In this document: in pieces, positions 8,846 through 17,636 of the stretch | Numbering within the stretch: the first letter of the stretch is position 1 | Layout: each line of letters starts with the position of its first letter | Origin: Moryella indoligenes | Lineage (GTDB): Bacteria > Bacillota > Clostridia > Lachnospirales > Lachnospiraceae | Assembly: GCF_030812885.1 (NCBI RefSeq) | Contig: NZ_JAUSTO010000001.1 | Location: 62,001 to 126,000 of the forward strand | Direction: 5' to 3' | DNA length: 64,000 nucleotides | Made by a program: the position numbers and the translations under genes | The notes under the pieces: model-generated | Database searches by the model: none | Told to the model about the DNA's origin: nothing | What the model saw: the letters and a program-made list of their open reading frames with translations, nothing else

Positions 8846-9250
8846 TTATACTCTTCTACGCTTCGGCGGACGGCAACCATTATGCGGCACCGGGGTCACA
8901 TCCTTGATGCTGGTTACTTCGATTCCGCAAGCAGAAAGTGCGCGAATCGCAGCTTCACGACCAGAACCCGGACCCTTAACCATAACGTCGACAGATTTTA
9001 ATCCATGAACGATAGCTGCTTTTGCGGCAGTTTCCGCAGCAATGGATGCTGCGTACGGAGTAGATTTCTTTGAACCTCTGAATCCCAAACCACCCGCACT
9101 TGCCCAGGAAAGAGCATTTCCCTGGAGATCAGTCAGCGTAACAATGGTATTGTTAAACGAAGACTGAATGTGCGCCTGGCCGCGTTCAACGTTTTTCTTA
9201 ACGCGTCTCTTGGCCGAAGCCTTCTTCGCGTTTGACATTTGCTTTGCCAT
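8846..9250 (-). CDS. rpsK: 30S ribosomal protein S11
   Basis: Platform protein of the 30S subunit, 134 aa. Typical core AHIQSSFNNTIVTLTD and GPGSGREAAIRAL, with a conserved end of the type THNGCRPPKRRRV (here VPHNGCRPPKRRRV). The basic N-terminal extension (QMSNAKKASAKRRVKKN) is of the usual Firmicutes type. A 93-base gap separates it from rpsM. Confidence 0.97.
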   Translation of the reverse strand: MAKQMSNAKKASAKRRVKKNVERGQAHIQSSFNNTIVTLTDLQGNALSWASAGGLGFRGSKKSTPYAASIAAETAAKAAIVHGLKSVDVMVKGPGSGREAAIRALSACGIEVTSIKDVTPVPHNGCRPPKRRRV

Positions 9251-9343
9251 TAAACTAACCTACTTTCTCGTGTACTCTGAAATGAATCTTGCCGTTCCTG
9301 TTATTAAAACATACAACGTGATTCGATTCTGCAGTTACTAAAA

Positions 9344-9712
9344 TTACTTCTTCTTATTAGCAACGGTCTTTCTCGGGCCTTTGCAGGTTCTTGCGTTTGT
9401 CTTGGTCTTCTGACCGCGGCAGGGCAAGCTCTTGCGATGACGAATTCCGCGATAGCAGCCGATCTCTGTGAGTCTCTTGATGTCCATGGCGGTCTGTCTT
9501 CTCAGATCACCCTCGACAATCTGGGTCTCGGCAATCACTTCAGCAATTCTCTTAACCTCGTCATCGGTGAGATCCTTCACTCTCGTGTTCGGATCCACTT
9601 CGGCCTGAGACAGAATTCTGTTGGAGCTCGTCACACCGATACCATAAATATAGGTGAGTCCGATTTCCACACGCTTCTCTCTCGGTAAATCAACGCCTGA
9701 AATACGAGCCAT
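9344..9712 (-). CDS. rpsM: 30S ribosomal protein S13
   Basis: Head protein contacting 16S rRNA and the P-site tRNA, 122 aa. Begins MARISGVDLPREKRVEIGL, with the helix-two-turn-helix segment and a basic tail containing RGQKTKTNARTCKGPRKTV. A 37-base gap separates it from rpmJ. Confidence 0.97.
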   Translation of the reverse strand: MARISGVDLPREKRVEIGLTYIYGIGVTSSNRILSQAEVDPNTRVKDLTDDEVKRIAEVIAETQIVEGDLRRQTAMDIKRLTEIGCYRGIRHRKSLPCRGQKTKTNARTCKGPRKTVANKKK

Positions 9713-9749
9713 TGTGCTGTCTTCCTCCTTGTAGATTTCTTAATGCGTC

Positions 9750-9863
9750 TTAGCCTTGTCTCTGCTTGTGCTTCGGGTTCTCGCAGATGATTCTGATAGA
9801 GCCCTTTCTTTTGATGACTTTGCACTTTTCGCACATCGGCTTGACTGAAGATCTGACTTTCAT
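9750..9863 (-). CDS. rpmJ: 50S ribosomal protein L36
   Basis: 37-aa zinc-ribbon protein beginning MKVRSSVKPMCEKCKVIKR. The metal ligands Cys11, Cys14, Cys27 and His32 are present, so this is the zinc-binding (C+) form. GGAG precedes the ATG. It is too small for many ORF cut-offs but its place between infA and rpsM and its sequence are unmistakable. Confidence 0.97.
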   Translation of the reverse strand: MKVRSSVKPMCEKCKVIKRKGSIRIICENPKHKQRQG

Positions 9864-9904
9864 TGTGTGATACTCCTTTCATCTGCCAACAAAGTCGCCA
9901 AAAC

Positions 9905-9933
9905 AGTATACCACCCACATATTTCTTATGCAA
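9905..9933 (-). promoter_or_regulatory. internal promoter before rpmJ
   Basis: On the minus strand TTGCAT and TATACT are spaced exactly 17 bases apart, 40-70 bases before rpmJ. A small hairpin (CGGTT/AACCG, about 9935-9950) sits just upstream after infA. Together they suggest that rpmJ-rpsM-rpsK-rpsD-rpoA-rplQ can be transcribed separately. Confidence 0.65.
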
Positions 9934-9960
9934 GCGGTTCTTTGCAACCGGACAGATAAT

Positions 9961-10179
9961 TTATTTATTTCTCCAGGTGATTCTCGCCTTATTCAGATCG
10001 TAGGGTGAAAGCTCTACAGTCACGCGATCTCCCGGAAGAATACGAATATAGTTCATACGCAGCTTGCCGCTGATATGTGCCAGAACCTGATGCCCGTTTT
10101 CAAGCTCAACCTGAAACATGGCATTCGGCAGCTTTTCTACTACTTTACCCTCCAGCTGGATAACGTCAGTTTTTGACAT
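9961..10179 (-). CDS. infA: translation initiation factor IF-1
   Basis: 72-aa single OB-fold protein that binds the 30S A site during initiation. The family signature is clear (MSKTDVIQLEGKVVEKLPN, HISGKLRMNYIRILPGDRV). It sits 19 bases after map; no KOW-domain gene intervenes, unlike in some other clostridia. Confidence 0.97.
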   Translation of the reverse strand: MSKTDVIQLEGKVVEKLPNAMFQVELENGHQVLAHISGKLRMNYIRILPGDRVTVELSPYDLNKARITWRNK

Positions 10180-10198
10180 TCATGAATCCTTTCAGCAT

Positions 10199-10972
10199 TT
10201 AAACATTTGCCGCAGAGCCGGATCTCAGAGACAGGATCTCCGGTTCACCTTCTGTGATCAGGATCGTGTTTTCATAGTGAGATGCGAGACTTCCGTCCGC
10301 AGTTGTGACAGTCCAGCCGTCATCTCCCCAGTTTACTTCGTAGCCGCCGAGTGTGATCATCGGCTCAATCGCCAGGGTCATACCGGCCTGAAGCCGTATT
10401 CCCTTGAAGCGCATCCGGAAATTCGGAACCTCCGGGTCCTCGTGCATCTCCGTTCCGATGCCATGTCCCACCAGGTCGCGAACCACTCCGTAACCTCTGC
10501 TCTCTGCGTAATCTCCGATCGCCGCGCAGATATCATTGAGATGATTGCCTGCCCTGGCGTATTTAATTCCCTCAAAGAAGGACTCCCGCGTCACATCAAT
10601 GAGCTTCTGTGCCTCCGCTGATATCTCACCGATGGCCCAGGTGCGCGCCGCGTCGCTCTGCCAGCCCTTCCATATAACTCCGGTATCAAGGCTCACGATA
10701 TCGCCTTCTCTCAGCACGCGCTTCTTCGATGGGATGCCGTGAACAATCTCATCATTGACCGAGACGCAGACACTGGCGGGATAGCCCTCATAGCCCAGAA
10801 AAGAGGGGAGGCAGTCATATCCGCGGATCAGCTTCTCACAGATCCGGTTTACCTCAAAGGTCGTCATCCCTGGCTTCAGCACCTCGTGGAGCTCCTCATG
10901 TACCTTTGCAAGGATCTCTCCTGCCTCGCGCATCAGCTGAATTTCGTGTTCTGATTTTACCGTTACTGCCAT
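10199..10972 (-). CDS. map: methionine aminopeptidase, type I
   Basis: Removes N-terminal methionine from nascent proteins using two divalent metals. 257 aa, pita-bread fold. Metal ligands are visible as Asp in VSLDTGVIWKGWQSDAAR, His in GHGIGTEMHEDPEVPN, Glu in LAIEPMI and Glu in HYENTILIT. No N-terminal zinc-finger extension, so type Ia. It lies 14 bases after adk within the spc block. Confidence 0.96.
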   Translation of the reverse strand: MAVTVKSEHEIQLMREAGEILAKVHEELHEVLKPGMTTFEVNRICEKLIRGYDCLPSFLGYEGYPASVCVSVNDEIVHGIPSKKRVLREGDIVSLDTGVIWKGWQSDAARTWAIGEISAEAQKLIDVTRESFFEGIKYARAGNHLNDICAAIGDYAESRGYGVVRDLVGHGIGTEMHEDPEVPNFRMRFKGIRLQAGMTLAIEPMITLGGYEVNWGDDGWTVTTADGSLASHYENTILITEGEPEILSLRSGSAANV

Positions 10973-10986
10973 TTTTCACTCCTGAC

Positions 10987-11625
10987 TCAGAGAACTGCCT
11001 GTATATCGGCAAAAACTTGCTCCATATCCTGCGTTCCGTCCACCGTCTTCAGCACCTGCTGTCCCGCATAGTAATCAATGAGAGGTTTGGTCTGTTCGTG
11101 GTAGACCTGAAGCCGCTTCTCAACGGTCTCCGGCCGGTCGTCATCCCGAAGGATCAGCTCTCCTCCGCAGAGATCGCATACGCCCTCTCTGCTGCTGGGA
11201 TTGAATATGATGTGATAAGTCGCCCCACAGTGTGTGCAGACTCTGCGTCCGCTCATCCTGTGAACGATGTGCTCATCCGGTACGTCGATATTGATTGCTC
11301 TGTCAATGCGCTCTCCCTCGCGCTGCAGTGCCTCTGTGAGGCTCTCTGCCTGCGGGATGGTACGCGGAAAGCCATCCAGAACATAGCCGTTGCTGCAATC
11401 CTCCTCATGGATGCGATCCATCAGCATTCCGATGGTCACCTCATCCGGTACGAGCGCGCCCTGGTCAATATAGCTCTTCGCCTTCCGGCCCAGCTCCGTC
11501 CCAGCCTTGATATTGACCCGGAAGATATCTCCGGTGGAGATATGCGGAAGGTTATAGCGCTCCGCAATTTTCTTTGCCTGTGTTCCCTTACCGGCGCCGG
11601 GGGCGCCCAGCATTACGATCTTCAT
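10987..11625 (-). CDS. adk: adenylate kinase
   Basis: Interconverts ATP + AMP with 2 ADP in the cytosol. 212 aa with the P-loop GAPGAGKGT near the N-terminus and the AMP-site LDGFPRT. The LID domain carries a zinc site (CTHCG ... CDLCG), typical of Gram-positive long-form Adk. I chose ATG 11625, preceded by GGGAGG, rather than GTG 11640 whose codons overlap that site. 86 bases after secY. Confidence 0.97.
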   Translation of the reverse strand: MKIVMLGAPGAGKGTQAKKIAERYNLPHISTGDIFRVNIKAGTELGRKAKSYIDQGALVPDEVTIGMLMDRIHEEDCSNGYVLDGFPRTIPQAESLTEALQREGERIDRAINIDVPDEHIVHRMSGRRVCTHCGATYHIIFNPSSREGVCDLCGGELILRDDDRPETVEKRLQVYHEQTKPLIDYYAGQQVLKTVDGTQDMEQVFADIQAVL

Positions 11626-11711
11626 AGCTGCCTCCCTCACAGATGAATCCGACCCAGCACAGATACAGCCGGGCCGGAAGTTCCGATGGAGCCCTGCCCC
11701 TCAGCTCTGCC

Positions 11712-13043
11712 TCACTCGCTCAAGAAGCCTCTGTAGTTTCTCACCAGCATGGTGGACTCAATGGACTTCAGCGTCTCAATAATGACACCGACAATGATGA
11801 TCAGCGAGTTTCCGGTAAACGACAGGCTGCTGATATTAAAGAAACCCGATATGATGATCGGAACCACAGCAACAATCGTGAGACCTGTCGCGCCGAGGAA
11901 AATAACGTAATTCAGAATTTTGCTCAGATAGTCGCTCGTCGGCTTTCCCGGACGTATGCCCGGAATGAAGCCGCCTGACTTCTTCATGTTGTTCGCGACC
12001 TCAAGCGGATTAAAAGTGATTGAGGTATAGAAGTAAGCGAACAGAATAATCAACACAATGTAGATCAGCAATCCGATGGAATACACCGGTCTGTCCATCT
12101 TCAGCCAGTTTGAGGAATTCAGAAGCATCAGCAGCTTCCCCGGAATACTGGTGTAATCAATGGGAAAGAACTGTGCGATCACCACCGGGAAGGACATCAG
12201 CGAGCTGGCAAAAATCACCGGAATGACACCTGCGGTATTGACCTTCAGCGGGATCTCGGCGGACTGTCCGCTGCCCATCATGCGGCGCCCCTGCACCTTT
12301 GCAGTATATTGCACCGGAATATGACGCTCCGCGTCGCAGAGCAGCACCGTGAACACCACCATGAGGAGCAAGCACGCTGCGATGATCAGCAGCGCAACGA
12401 CCGCGGTCGCCACAGACTTGCTGTTCACAACAAAGCGCTCCCAGAGCGTGCCGAGATCTCTCGGCAGAGAGGAAATAATATTAATCAGAAGAACGATAGA
12501 GATACCGTTTCCGACTCCCTTCTCTGTGATGCGCTCGCCGATCCACATGAGGAAGGCACTTCCTGCCGTCATAGCAGAAATTGCTACGAGGACGCTCTTC
12601 GGTCCGAAGTGATAGAGCAGGCCCTGACTGCCGAAGCCCACTGCCATGGCGATTGACTCAATCAGAGCCAGTGCCACGGTCAGATACCTCGTGTAGCTCA
12701 GCATCTGCTTTCTCCCCTCCTGCCCCTCGCGCTGCAGCTCCTCGAGCTTCGGAATCGCGATGGTCATCAGCTCCATGATAATAGAGGAGGTGATGTAGGG
12801 GGTAATGCTGAGCGCCAGCACACTCATCTGCTCAAAGGAGCCACCGGTAATGGCGCTGAAAAAGCTGAACGCATTACCGGTTGCCTGACGCTGCTGCTCA
12901 AAGAAATTCTTCAGATACTCCGTGTTAACGCCGGGGATGGGCAGGTTGCTTCCGAAGCGGATCACAACCAACATCATAAACGTATAAAGCAGACGATTAC
13001 GAGTTTCCTTGATCTTCAGTGCGTTTTGGAGACTCTTCAGCAT
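11712..13043 (-). CDS. secY: protein translocase subunit SecY
   Basis: Central channel of the Sec translocon in the membrane. 443 aa with ten hydrophobic segments. It begins MLKSLQNALKIKETRNRLLYT and contains the plug region (GVNTEYLKNFF) and the conserved loop GKPTSDYLSKIL. Only one base separates it from the rplO stop, so translation is probably coupled. Confidence 0.97.
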   Translation of the reverse strand: MLKSLQNALKIKETRNRLLYTFMMLVVIRFGSNLPIPGVNTEYLKNFFEQQRQATGNAFSFFSAITGGSFEQMSVLALSITPYITSSIIMELMTIAIPKLEELQREGQEGRKQMLSYTRYLTVALALIESIAMAVGFGSQGLLYHFGPKSVLVAISAMTAGSAFLMWIGERITEKGVGNGISIVLLINIISSLPRDLGTLWERFVVNSKSVATAVVALLIIAACLLLMVVFTVLLCDAERHIPVQYTAKVQGRRMMGSGQSAEIPLKVNTAGVIPVIFASSLMSFPVVIAQFFPIDYTSIPGKLLMLLNSSNWLKMDRPVYSIGLLIYIVLIILFAYFYTSITFNPLEVANNMKKSGGFIPGIRPGKPTSDYLSKILNYVIFLGATGLTIVAVVPIIISGFFNISSLSFTGNSLIIIVGVIIETLKSIESTMLVRNYRGFLSE

Positions 13044-13044
13044 C

Positions 13045-13485
13045 TCAGATCACCTCGCAGGTACCGCCTACAGCTTCAATTTTCGCCTTTGCGCTCTCGC
13101 TGAAAGCATTGACCTTAACGCTCAGCTTCTTCGTGAGCTCGCCGTTTCCAAGAATCTTGATCCCATCACGGGCATGAGAGATAATACCTGCCTGAATCAG
13201 GGTCTCCGCCGTCACTTCACTGCCCGCTTCAAGTTTCTCAAGCATATCGACATTGATCGAAACGATATCCTTGGTATTGCGGTTCTTGAAGCCACGCTTC
13301 GGAATGCGTCTGTACAGAGGCATCTGGCCTCCCTCAAAGCCCGGTCTCGGTGCTCCGGAACGAGCTTTCTGGCCCTTATGTCCCTTACCGGCAGTCTTAC
13401 CGTTGCCGGAAGCGTGTCCGCGTCCGCGTCTGAAATTATCAGAATGGACGGAACCCTCAGCCGGTCTTAAATTAGATAAATCCAT
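13045..13485 (-). CDS. rplO: 50S ribosomal protein L15
   Basis: 146-aa large-subunit assembly protein. The long basic glycine-rich N-terminal tail (RGRGHASGNGKTAGKGHKG) and the EGGQMPLYRRIPKRGF motif are diagnostic. It is followed almost directly by secY. Confidence 0.97.
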   Translation of the reverse strand: MDLSNLRPAEGSVHSDNFRRGRGHASGNGKTAGKGHKGQKARSGAPRPGFEGGQMPLYRRIPKRGFKNRNTKDIVSINVDMLEKLEAGSEVTAETLIQAGIISHARDGIKILGNGELTKKLSVKVNAFSESAKAKIEAVGGTCEVI

Positions 13486-13510
13486 GACTGCACCTCCATT
13501 AATCTATAAA

Positions 13511-13699
13511 TTACGCTTCAACTTCTTCGACTTTGACAAGATGTCTCACGTGCCAAACCATGCCTCTCACAGCATCATTGTCCGGCATCGTAACTGTCTT
13601 GTGCATCTTGGTCAGGCCCAGAGCCACCACCGTTGCTCTCTGCTTCGGGATAGCGCCGATCGGGGACTTGACCAGAGTGATATTAAGCTTCTTAGCCAT
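13511..13699 (-). CDS. rpmD: 50S ribosomal protein L30
   Basis: 62-aa protein with the L30 signature KLNITLVKSPIGAIPKQRA and ALGLTKMHKTV. Lies between rpsE (16 bases) and rplO (25 bases). Confidence 0.96.
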   Translation of the reverse strand: MAKKLNITLVKSPIGAIPKQRATVVALGLTKMHKTVTMPDNDAVRGMVWHVRHLVKVEEVEA

Positions 13700-13715
13700 T
13701 TGTTTGTCCTCCTCT

Positions 13716-14231
13716 TCAGCCCAGAATCTCTTCTACAGACTTGCCGCGTCTCTTCGCAATCTCCTCCGGAGTGCGGATAGCGGTCAGGCCCGCCAGCGTC
13801 GCGAGAACGACATTGGTCTTGTTGTTGGAGCCCAGAGACTTGGTACGAATGTTCTGGATACCCGCAAGCTCAACTACCGCACGCACCGGGCCGCCAGCGA
13901 TGATACCGTTACCTTCAGGAGCTCTCTTTAAGAGAACGGACGCGCTGCCGAATCTTCCGATGAAATCGTGCGGAATGCTCTTATTCTCATCAATTGCGAT
14001 GGAGACAACATTCTTCACTGCAGCTTCCTTGCCCTTACGGATCGCCTCCGGAACCTCTCCGGCCTTGCCAAGGCCGACGCCGACCCTGCCCTTGCCGTCG
14101 CCGACAACAACCAGAGCGGAGAAACGCATCGTGCGGCCGCCCTTGACGGTCTTGCTGACACGCTTGATGGCTACAACCTTGTCATTGAACTCAGAGTTCT
14201 TCTGATCGTTTCTTTCACGATTCATTGCCAT
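13716..14231 (-). CDS. rpsE: 30S ribosomal protein S5
   Basis: Small-subunit protein important for decoding accuracy, 171 aa. Double-stranded RNA-binding fold at the N-terminus (VVAIKRVSKTVKGGRTMRFSA) and the conserved GVGLGKAGEVPEAIRKG. ATGs at 14231 and 14225 are both possible; the first is used. Overlap-free with rplR (18 bases). Confidence 0.97.
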   Translation of the reverse strand: MAMNRERNDQKNSEFNDKVVAIKRVSKTVKGGRTMRFSALVVVGDGKGRVGVGLGKAGEVPEAIRKGKEAAVKNVVSIAIDENKSIPHDFIGRFGSASVLLKRAPEGNGIIAGGPVRAVVELAGIQNIRTKSLGSNNKTNVVLATLAGLTAIRTPEEIAKRRGKSVEEILG

Positions 14232-14249
14232 TGTTCTCTATTCCCCCTC

Positions 14250-14618
14250 TTAGAATTGTAAGCCAGCCTCGCGAGCAGCATCTGCAAGCGCCTGGATCTT
14301 ACCCGTATAGAGGAATCCACCTCTGTCAAATATAACTTCCTTAATACCCTTCTCAGCAGCTCTCTCAGCGATGAGCTTGCCGACATAAGCCGCAGCCTCA
14401 ACGGTATTGGTGTGCTCGAGCGCGCTCTTTGCTTCCTTCTCAATCGTGGAAGCGGCGACAAGAGTCTTACCGACCGTGTCGTCAATAATCTGAGCGTACA
14501 TATGGCTGTTGCTTCTGAAAACTGCCAGGCGCGGTCTCATAGCGGTTCCGCTAAGCGTTCTGCGCATTCTCCAGTGCTTCTTAGCCCGGACAGCCTTTCT
14601 GGATTCTTTGCTTACCAT
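14250..14618 (-). CDS. rplR: 50S ribosomal protein L18
   Basis: 5S rRNA-binding protein, 122 aa. Begins MVSKESRKAVRAKKHWRMR; conserved PRLAVFRSNSHMYAQIIDD and FDRGGFLYTGKIQALADA. Acts with L5 to dock 5S rRNA. Confidence 0.97.
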   Translation of the reverse strand: MVSKESRKAVRAKKHWRMRRTLSGTAMRPRLAVFRSNSHMYAQIIDDTVGKTLVAASTIEKEAKSALEHTNTVEAAAYVGKLIAERAAEKGIKEVIFDRGGFLYTGKIQALADAAREAGLQF

Positions 14619-14635
14619 GCTTTATACCCTCCTAA

Positions 14636-15178
14636 TTATTTCTTACCGGTCTTACCGACTTTACGTCTGATGGTCTCCGTCTTATACTTGATGCCCTTGC
14701 CCTTATACGGCTCCGGCGCCCTCTTCTCACGGATTACTGCAGCGTACTGTCCGACTTTCTCTTTATCAATACCCTGAACCTTGATGATGTTCTGACCCTC
14801 AAGTACGGTCGTAACACCCTCCGGATCTTCCATCTCCACCGGATGGGAGTAACCAAGGGACAGGACGAGTTTCGATCCCTGCTTTGCAGCTCTGTAGCCA
14901 ACACCGTTGACCTCCAGAACCTTCTCATATCCCTCGTGTACGCCTACGACCATGTTCTTGATCAGGGTTCTTGTGAGACCGTGAAGCGCCTTATTTCTCT
15001 TCAGATCGTTCGGTCTCTCAACTATAATCTCGCTGCCTTCCTGCTTGATCGTCATCTCTGCGGGAAGTACTCTCTCCAGCGTACCCTTAGGACCTTTTAC
15101 AGTCACAAGATTATTTTCTGCGATCGTTACGGTAACGCCCTCCGGGATCGCGATAGGCATTCTTCCAATTCGTGACAT
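14636..15178 (-). CDS. rplF: 50S ribosomal protein L6
   Basis: 180-aa protein of two repeated domains near the factor-binding site. Start MSRIGRMPIAIPEGVTV and end PEPYKGKGIKYKTETIRRK are diagnostic. Precedes rplR by 17 bases. Confidence 0.97.
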   Translation of the reverse strand: MSRIGRMPIAIPEGVTVTIAENNLVTVKGPKGTLERVLPAEMTIKQEGSEIIVERPNDLKRNKALHGLTRTLIKNMVVGVHEGYEKVLEVNGVGYRAAKQGSKLVLSLGYSHPVEMEDPEGVTTVLEGQNIIKVQGIDKEKVGQYAAVIREKRAPEPYKGKGIKYKTETIRRKVGKTGKK

Positions 15179-15239
15179 GCCGATTTCCTCCTATTTCTTT
15201 TAAATGGGGATAATTTGCACTTCATTCAGTAATCAGCGA

Positions 15240-15641
15240 TTACCAGATAAATGCAAGAACCTCACCGCCTACACCTAGACGACGTGCTTCCTTATCAGTA
15301 ATCACGCCCTGGTTTGTAGAGATGATTGCTGTGCCGAGGCCACCGAGAACCTTCGGCATATCTTCCTTGCCCGCATAGATGCGAAGACCGGGCTTGGAAA
15401 TTCTCTTAAGACCTGTGATGATGCGCTCGTTCTTGGTCGCGCCATACTTCAGGGTGATACGGATATCCTTGAAGTTGCCGTTCTCAACAAGCTCATACTT
15501 CTCGATATAGCCCTCGTTGACCAGAATATCTGCGATCGCGATTTTTGTTCTGGAAGCCGGGACATCGACCACGTCATGCTTTGCAGTATTTGCATTGCGG
15601 ATTCTCGTAAGCATATCTGCAATCGGATCGTTCGTTGTCAT
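15240..15641 (-). CDS. rpsH: 30S ribosomal protein S8
   Basis: 133-aa 16S rRNA central-domain binder. Begins TTNDPIADMLTRIRNAN, ends ARRLGVGGEVLAFIW. In many bacteria S8 represses the spc operon by binding its mRNA near rplE; no such site was examined in detail here. 61 bases upstream of rplF. Confidence 0.97.
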   Translation of the reverse strand: MTTNDPIADMLTRIRNANTAKHDVVDVPASRTKIAIADILVNEGYIEKYELVENGNFKDIRITLKYGATKNERIITGLKRISKPGLRIYAGKEDMPKVLGGLGTAIISTNQGVITDKEARRLGVGGEVLAFIW

Positions 15642-15677
15642 GGAATGTTTCCTCCTGTTGAATTCAATCAGCTCAAA

Positions 15678-15863
15678 TTACCAGCTTGCCTTCATAACGC
15701 CCGGAATCTGACCCTTGTAAGCCAGCTCTCTGAAGCAGATACGGCAAATACCATACTTTCTGAGATAAGCGTGGGGACGTCCGCAGATTCTGCAACGGTT
15801 GTACTCTCTCGTGGAGAACTTTGCCGGACGGGCCTGCTTGATCTTCATTGACTTCTTAGCCAT
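15678..15863 (-). CDS. rpsN: 30S ribosomal protein S14, type Z
   Basis: 61-aa short S14. The zinc ligands are the four cysteines in CRICGRPHAYLRKYGICRIC, marking the zinc-dependent (C+) paralogue typical of Gram-positives. Sits between rplE and rpsH. Confidence 0.97.
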   Translation of the reverse strand: MAKKSMKIKQARPAKFSTREYNRCRICGRPHAYLRKYGICRICFRELAYKGQIPGVMKASW

Positions 15864-15881
15864 GAATCTTTACCCTCCTGA

Positions 15882-16421
15882 TTATTTGGAAAACGGCATA
15901 TTGAACAGAGTTAACAGGTAACGTGCCTCTTCGTCGGTATTTGCAGTTGTGACGAAGATGATGTCCATGCCGCGGACCTTATCTACCTTATCGTACTCGA
16001 TTTCTGGGAAAATGAGCTGCTCCTTGATACCGAGCGCATAGTTTCCTCTGCCGTCAAACGCATTCGGGTTAACGCCTCTGAAGTCACGGACACGCGGAAG
16101 TGCGAGGTTGATCAGACGATCAGCAAACTCGTACATCTTCTCGCCGCGCAGCGTAACCTTGCAGCCGATCGGCATATCCTCACGGATCTTGAAGTTTGCA
16201 ATGGACTTCTTGGACTTGGTGATGACAGCCTTCTGACCGGAGATGATCTCGAGATCGCGCACCGCAGCCTCAAGAACCTTGACGTTCTCCTTCGCTTCGC
16301 CGACGCCCATGTTGATCACAATCTTGTTAAGCTTCGGAACCTGCATCGGATTCTTGTATCCGAACTTCTCTTTCATCTTAGCGACAATTTCGTTGTCGTA
16401 GATTTCTTTTAATCTAGCCAC
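15882..16421 (-). CDS. rplE: 50S ribosomal protein L5
   Basis: 179-aa 5S rRNA-binding protein that contacts P-site tRNA. Conserved NKIVINMGVGEA and RDFRGVNPNAFDGRGNYALG. 18 bases before rpsN. Confidence 0.97.
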   Translation of the reverse strand: MARLKEIYDNEIVAKMKEKFGYKNPMQVPKLNKIVINMGVGEAKENVKVLEAAVRDLEIISGQKAVITKSKKSIANFKIREDMPIGCKVTLRGEKMYEFADRLINLALPRVRDFRGVNPNAFDGRGNYALGIKEQLIFPEIEYDKVDKVRGMDIIFVTTANTDEEARYLLTLFNMPFSK

Positions 16422-16444
16422 CTTGAATGTTCCTCCTCTCCGTC

Positions 16445-16750
16445 TCAGTCGATTGCCTTACCGGTCTTCTTCGCGACGCGGACCTTCTTGCCGTCCTTCA
16501 TCTCAAATCCGACTCTGGTGGGCTTTCCGTCCACAACAAGCATTACATTGGAGATGTGGATAGAACCCTCTTTGGTGACGATTCCGCCGTTCTGGTTTGC
16601 AGCGTTCGGCTTCGTGTGCTTCTGAATCATATTGCAGCCCTCGACAACCACTCTGTCCTTGGCTGTATCTACATGTAAAACCTTTCCGCTCTTTCCGCTG
16701 TCCTTGCCGGAAATGATCTGAACGGTGTCGTCCTTCTTAATCTTACGCAT
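16445..16750 (-). CDS. rplX: 50S ribosomal protein L24
   Basis: 101-aa assembly-initiator protein with an N-terminal KOW motif (KKDDTVQIISGKDSGKSGKV). Between rplN (11 bases) and rplE (23 bases). Confidence 0.97.
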   Translation of the reverse strand: MRKIKKDDTVQIISGKDSGKSGKVLHVDTAKDRVVVEGCNMIQKHTKPNAANQNGGIVTKEGSIHISNVMLVVDGKPTRVGFEMKDGKKVRVAKKTGKAID

Positions 16751-16761
16751 TGCGGTCCTCC

Positions 16762-17130
16762 TTATAATACTTCCGGAGCAAGGGAAATGATCTTCATGAA
16801 CTGCTTATCACGAAGCTCTCTCGCAACCGGCCCGAAGATACGGGTTCCCGTAGGAGTCTTATCCTCCTTGATGATAACTGCTGCGTTTTCATCAAAGGTG
16901 ATATAGGAACCGTCCTTACGGCGGGTCTTATGTACGGTACGAACCACGACCGCCTTGACAACGTCGCCCTTCTTGACAACGCCGCCCGGCGTTGCATCTT
17001 TAACGGACGCTACGATAATATCGCCGATATGGGCATATCTTCTGGTAGATCCTCCCATAACACGGATGCAGAGGAGCTCCTTCGCACCGGTGTTGTCGGC
17101 AACCTTCAAACGTGTTTCCTGCTGAATCAT
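16762..17130 (-). CDS. rplN: 50S ribosomal protein L14
   Basis: 122-aa subunit-interface protein. Begins MIQQETRLKVADNTGAKEL and ends FMKIISLAPEVL. Contains the conserved GSYITFDENAAVII segment. Confidence 0.97.
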   Translation of the reverse strand: MIQQETRLKVADNTGAKELLCIRVMGGSTRRYAHIGDIIVASVKDATPGGVVKKGDVVKAVVVRTVHKTRRKDGSYITFDENAAVIIKEDKTPTGTRIFGPVARELRDKQFMKIISLAPEVL

Positions 17131-17156
17131 GCCGGATACTCCTTCCTAAGCCTCTA

Positions 17157-17414
17157 TTATTTCGCCTTCTCGACGATCTTGACCAGTCTCCATCTCTTGT
17201 CTCTGGAAAGCGGTCTTGTCTCCATAATTTTGACTCTGTCGCCCACTCTGCACTCATTGTTCTCATCGTGAGCCTTGAACTTCTTGGTCTGCTTAATGAT
17301 CTTGCCGTAAAGCGGGTGCTTTACGTGGTCCTCAACCGCAACCGTGATGGTCTTATCCATCTTGTCACTGACGACCTTGCCGACACGTGTTTTTCTAAGA
17401 TTTCTCTCTTCCAC
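17157..17414 (-). CDS. rpsQ: 30S ribosomal protein S17
   Basis: 85-aa OB-fold 16S rRNA-binding protein. RNLRKTRVGKVVSDKMDKT and VGDRVKIMETRPLSRDKRW are diagnostic. Confidence 0.97.
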   Translation of the reverse strand: MEERNLRKTRVGKVVSDKMDKTITVAVEDHVKHPLYGKIIKQTKKFKAHDENNECRVGDRVKIMETRPLSRDKRWRLVKIVEKAK

Positions 17415-17432
17415 GGTTTATCTCCTTTCGGC

Positions 17433-17636
17433 TCACGCTTTTGCCTGCTCAGTGATAACAGTCTGGATTCTGGCGATGTTCTTGCGAACCTCGCTGATTC
17501 TCGCAGTGTTATCCAGCTGGCTGGTCGCGTTCTGGAATCTGAGGTTGAAAAGCTCCTTCTTTGCGGAGACCAGCTCATCCTTCAGTTCTGCCGCACTCTT
17601 AGCTCTTAATTCTTCGACATACTTATTCGTTTTCAC
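17433..17636 (-). CDS. rpmC: 50S ribosomal protein L29
   Basis: 67-aa helical-hairpin protein at the exit-tunnel rim (docking region for trigger factor and SRP). I chose GTG 17636, giving MKTNKYVEELRAKSAAEL, with AAGGCGG 8 bases upstream; GTG 17645 is the alternative. The start lies inside the end of rplP (14-base overlap), so translation is probably coupled. Confidence 0.94.
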   Translation of the reverse strand: MKTNKYVEELRAKSAAELKDELVSAKKELFNLRFQNATSQLDNTARISEVRKNIARIQTVITEQAKA

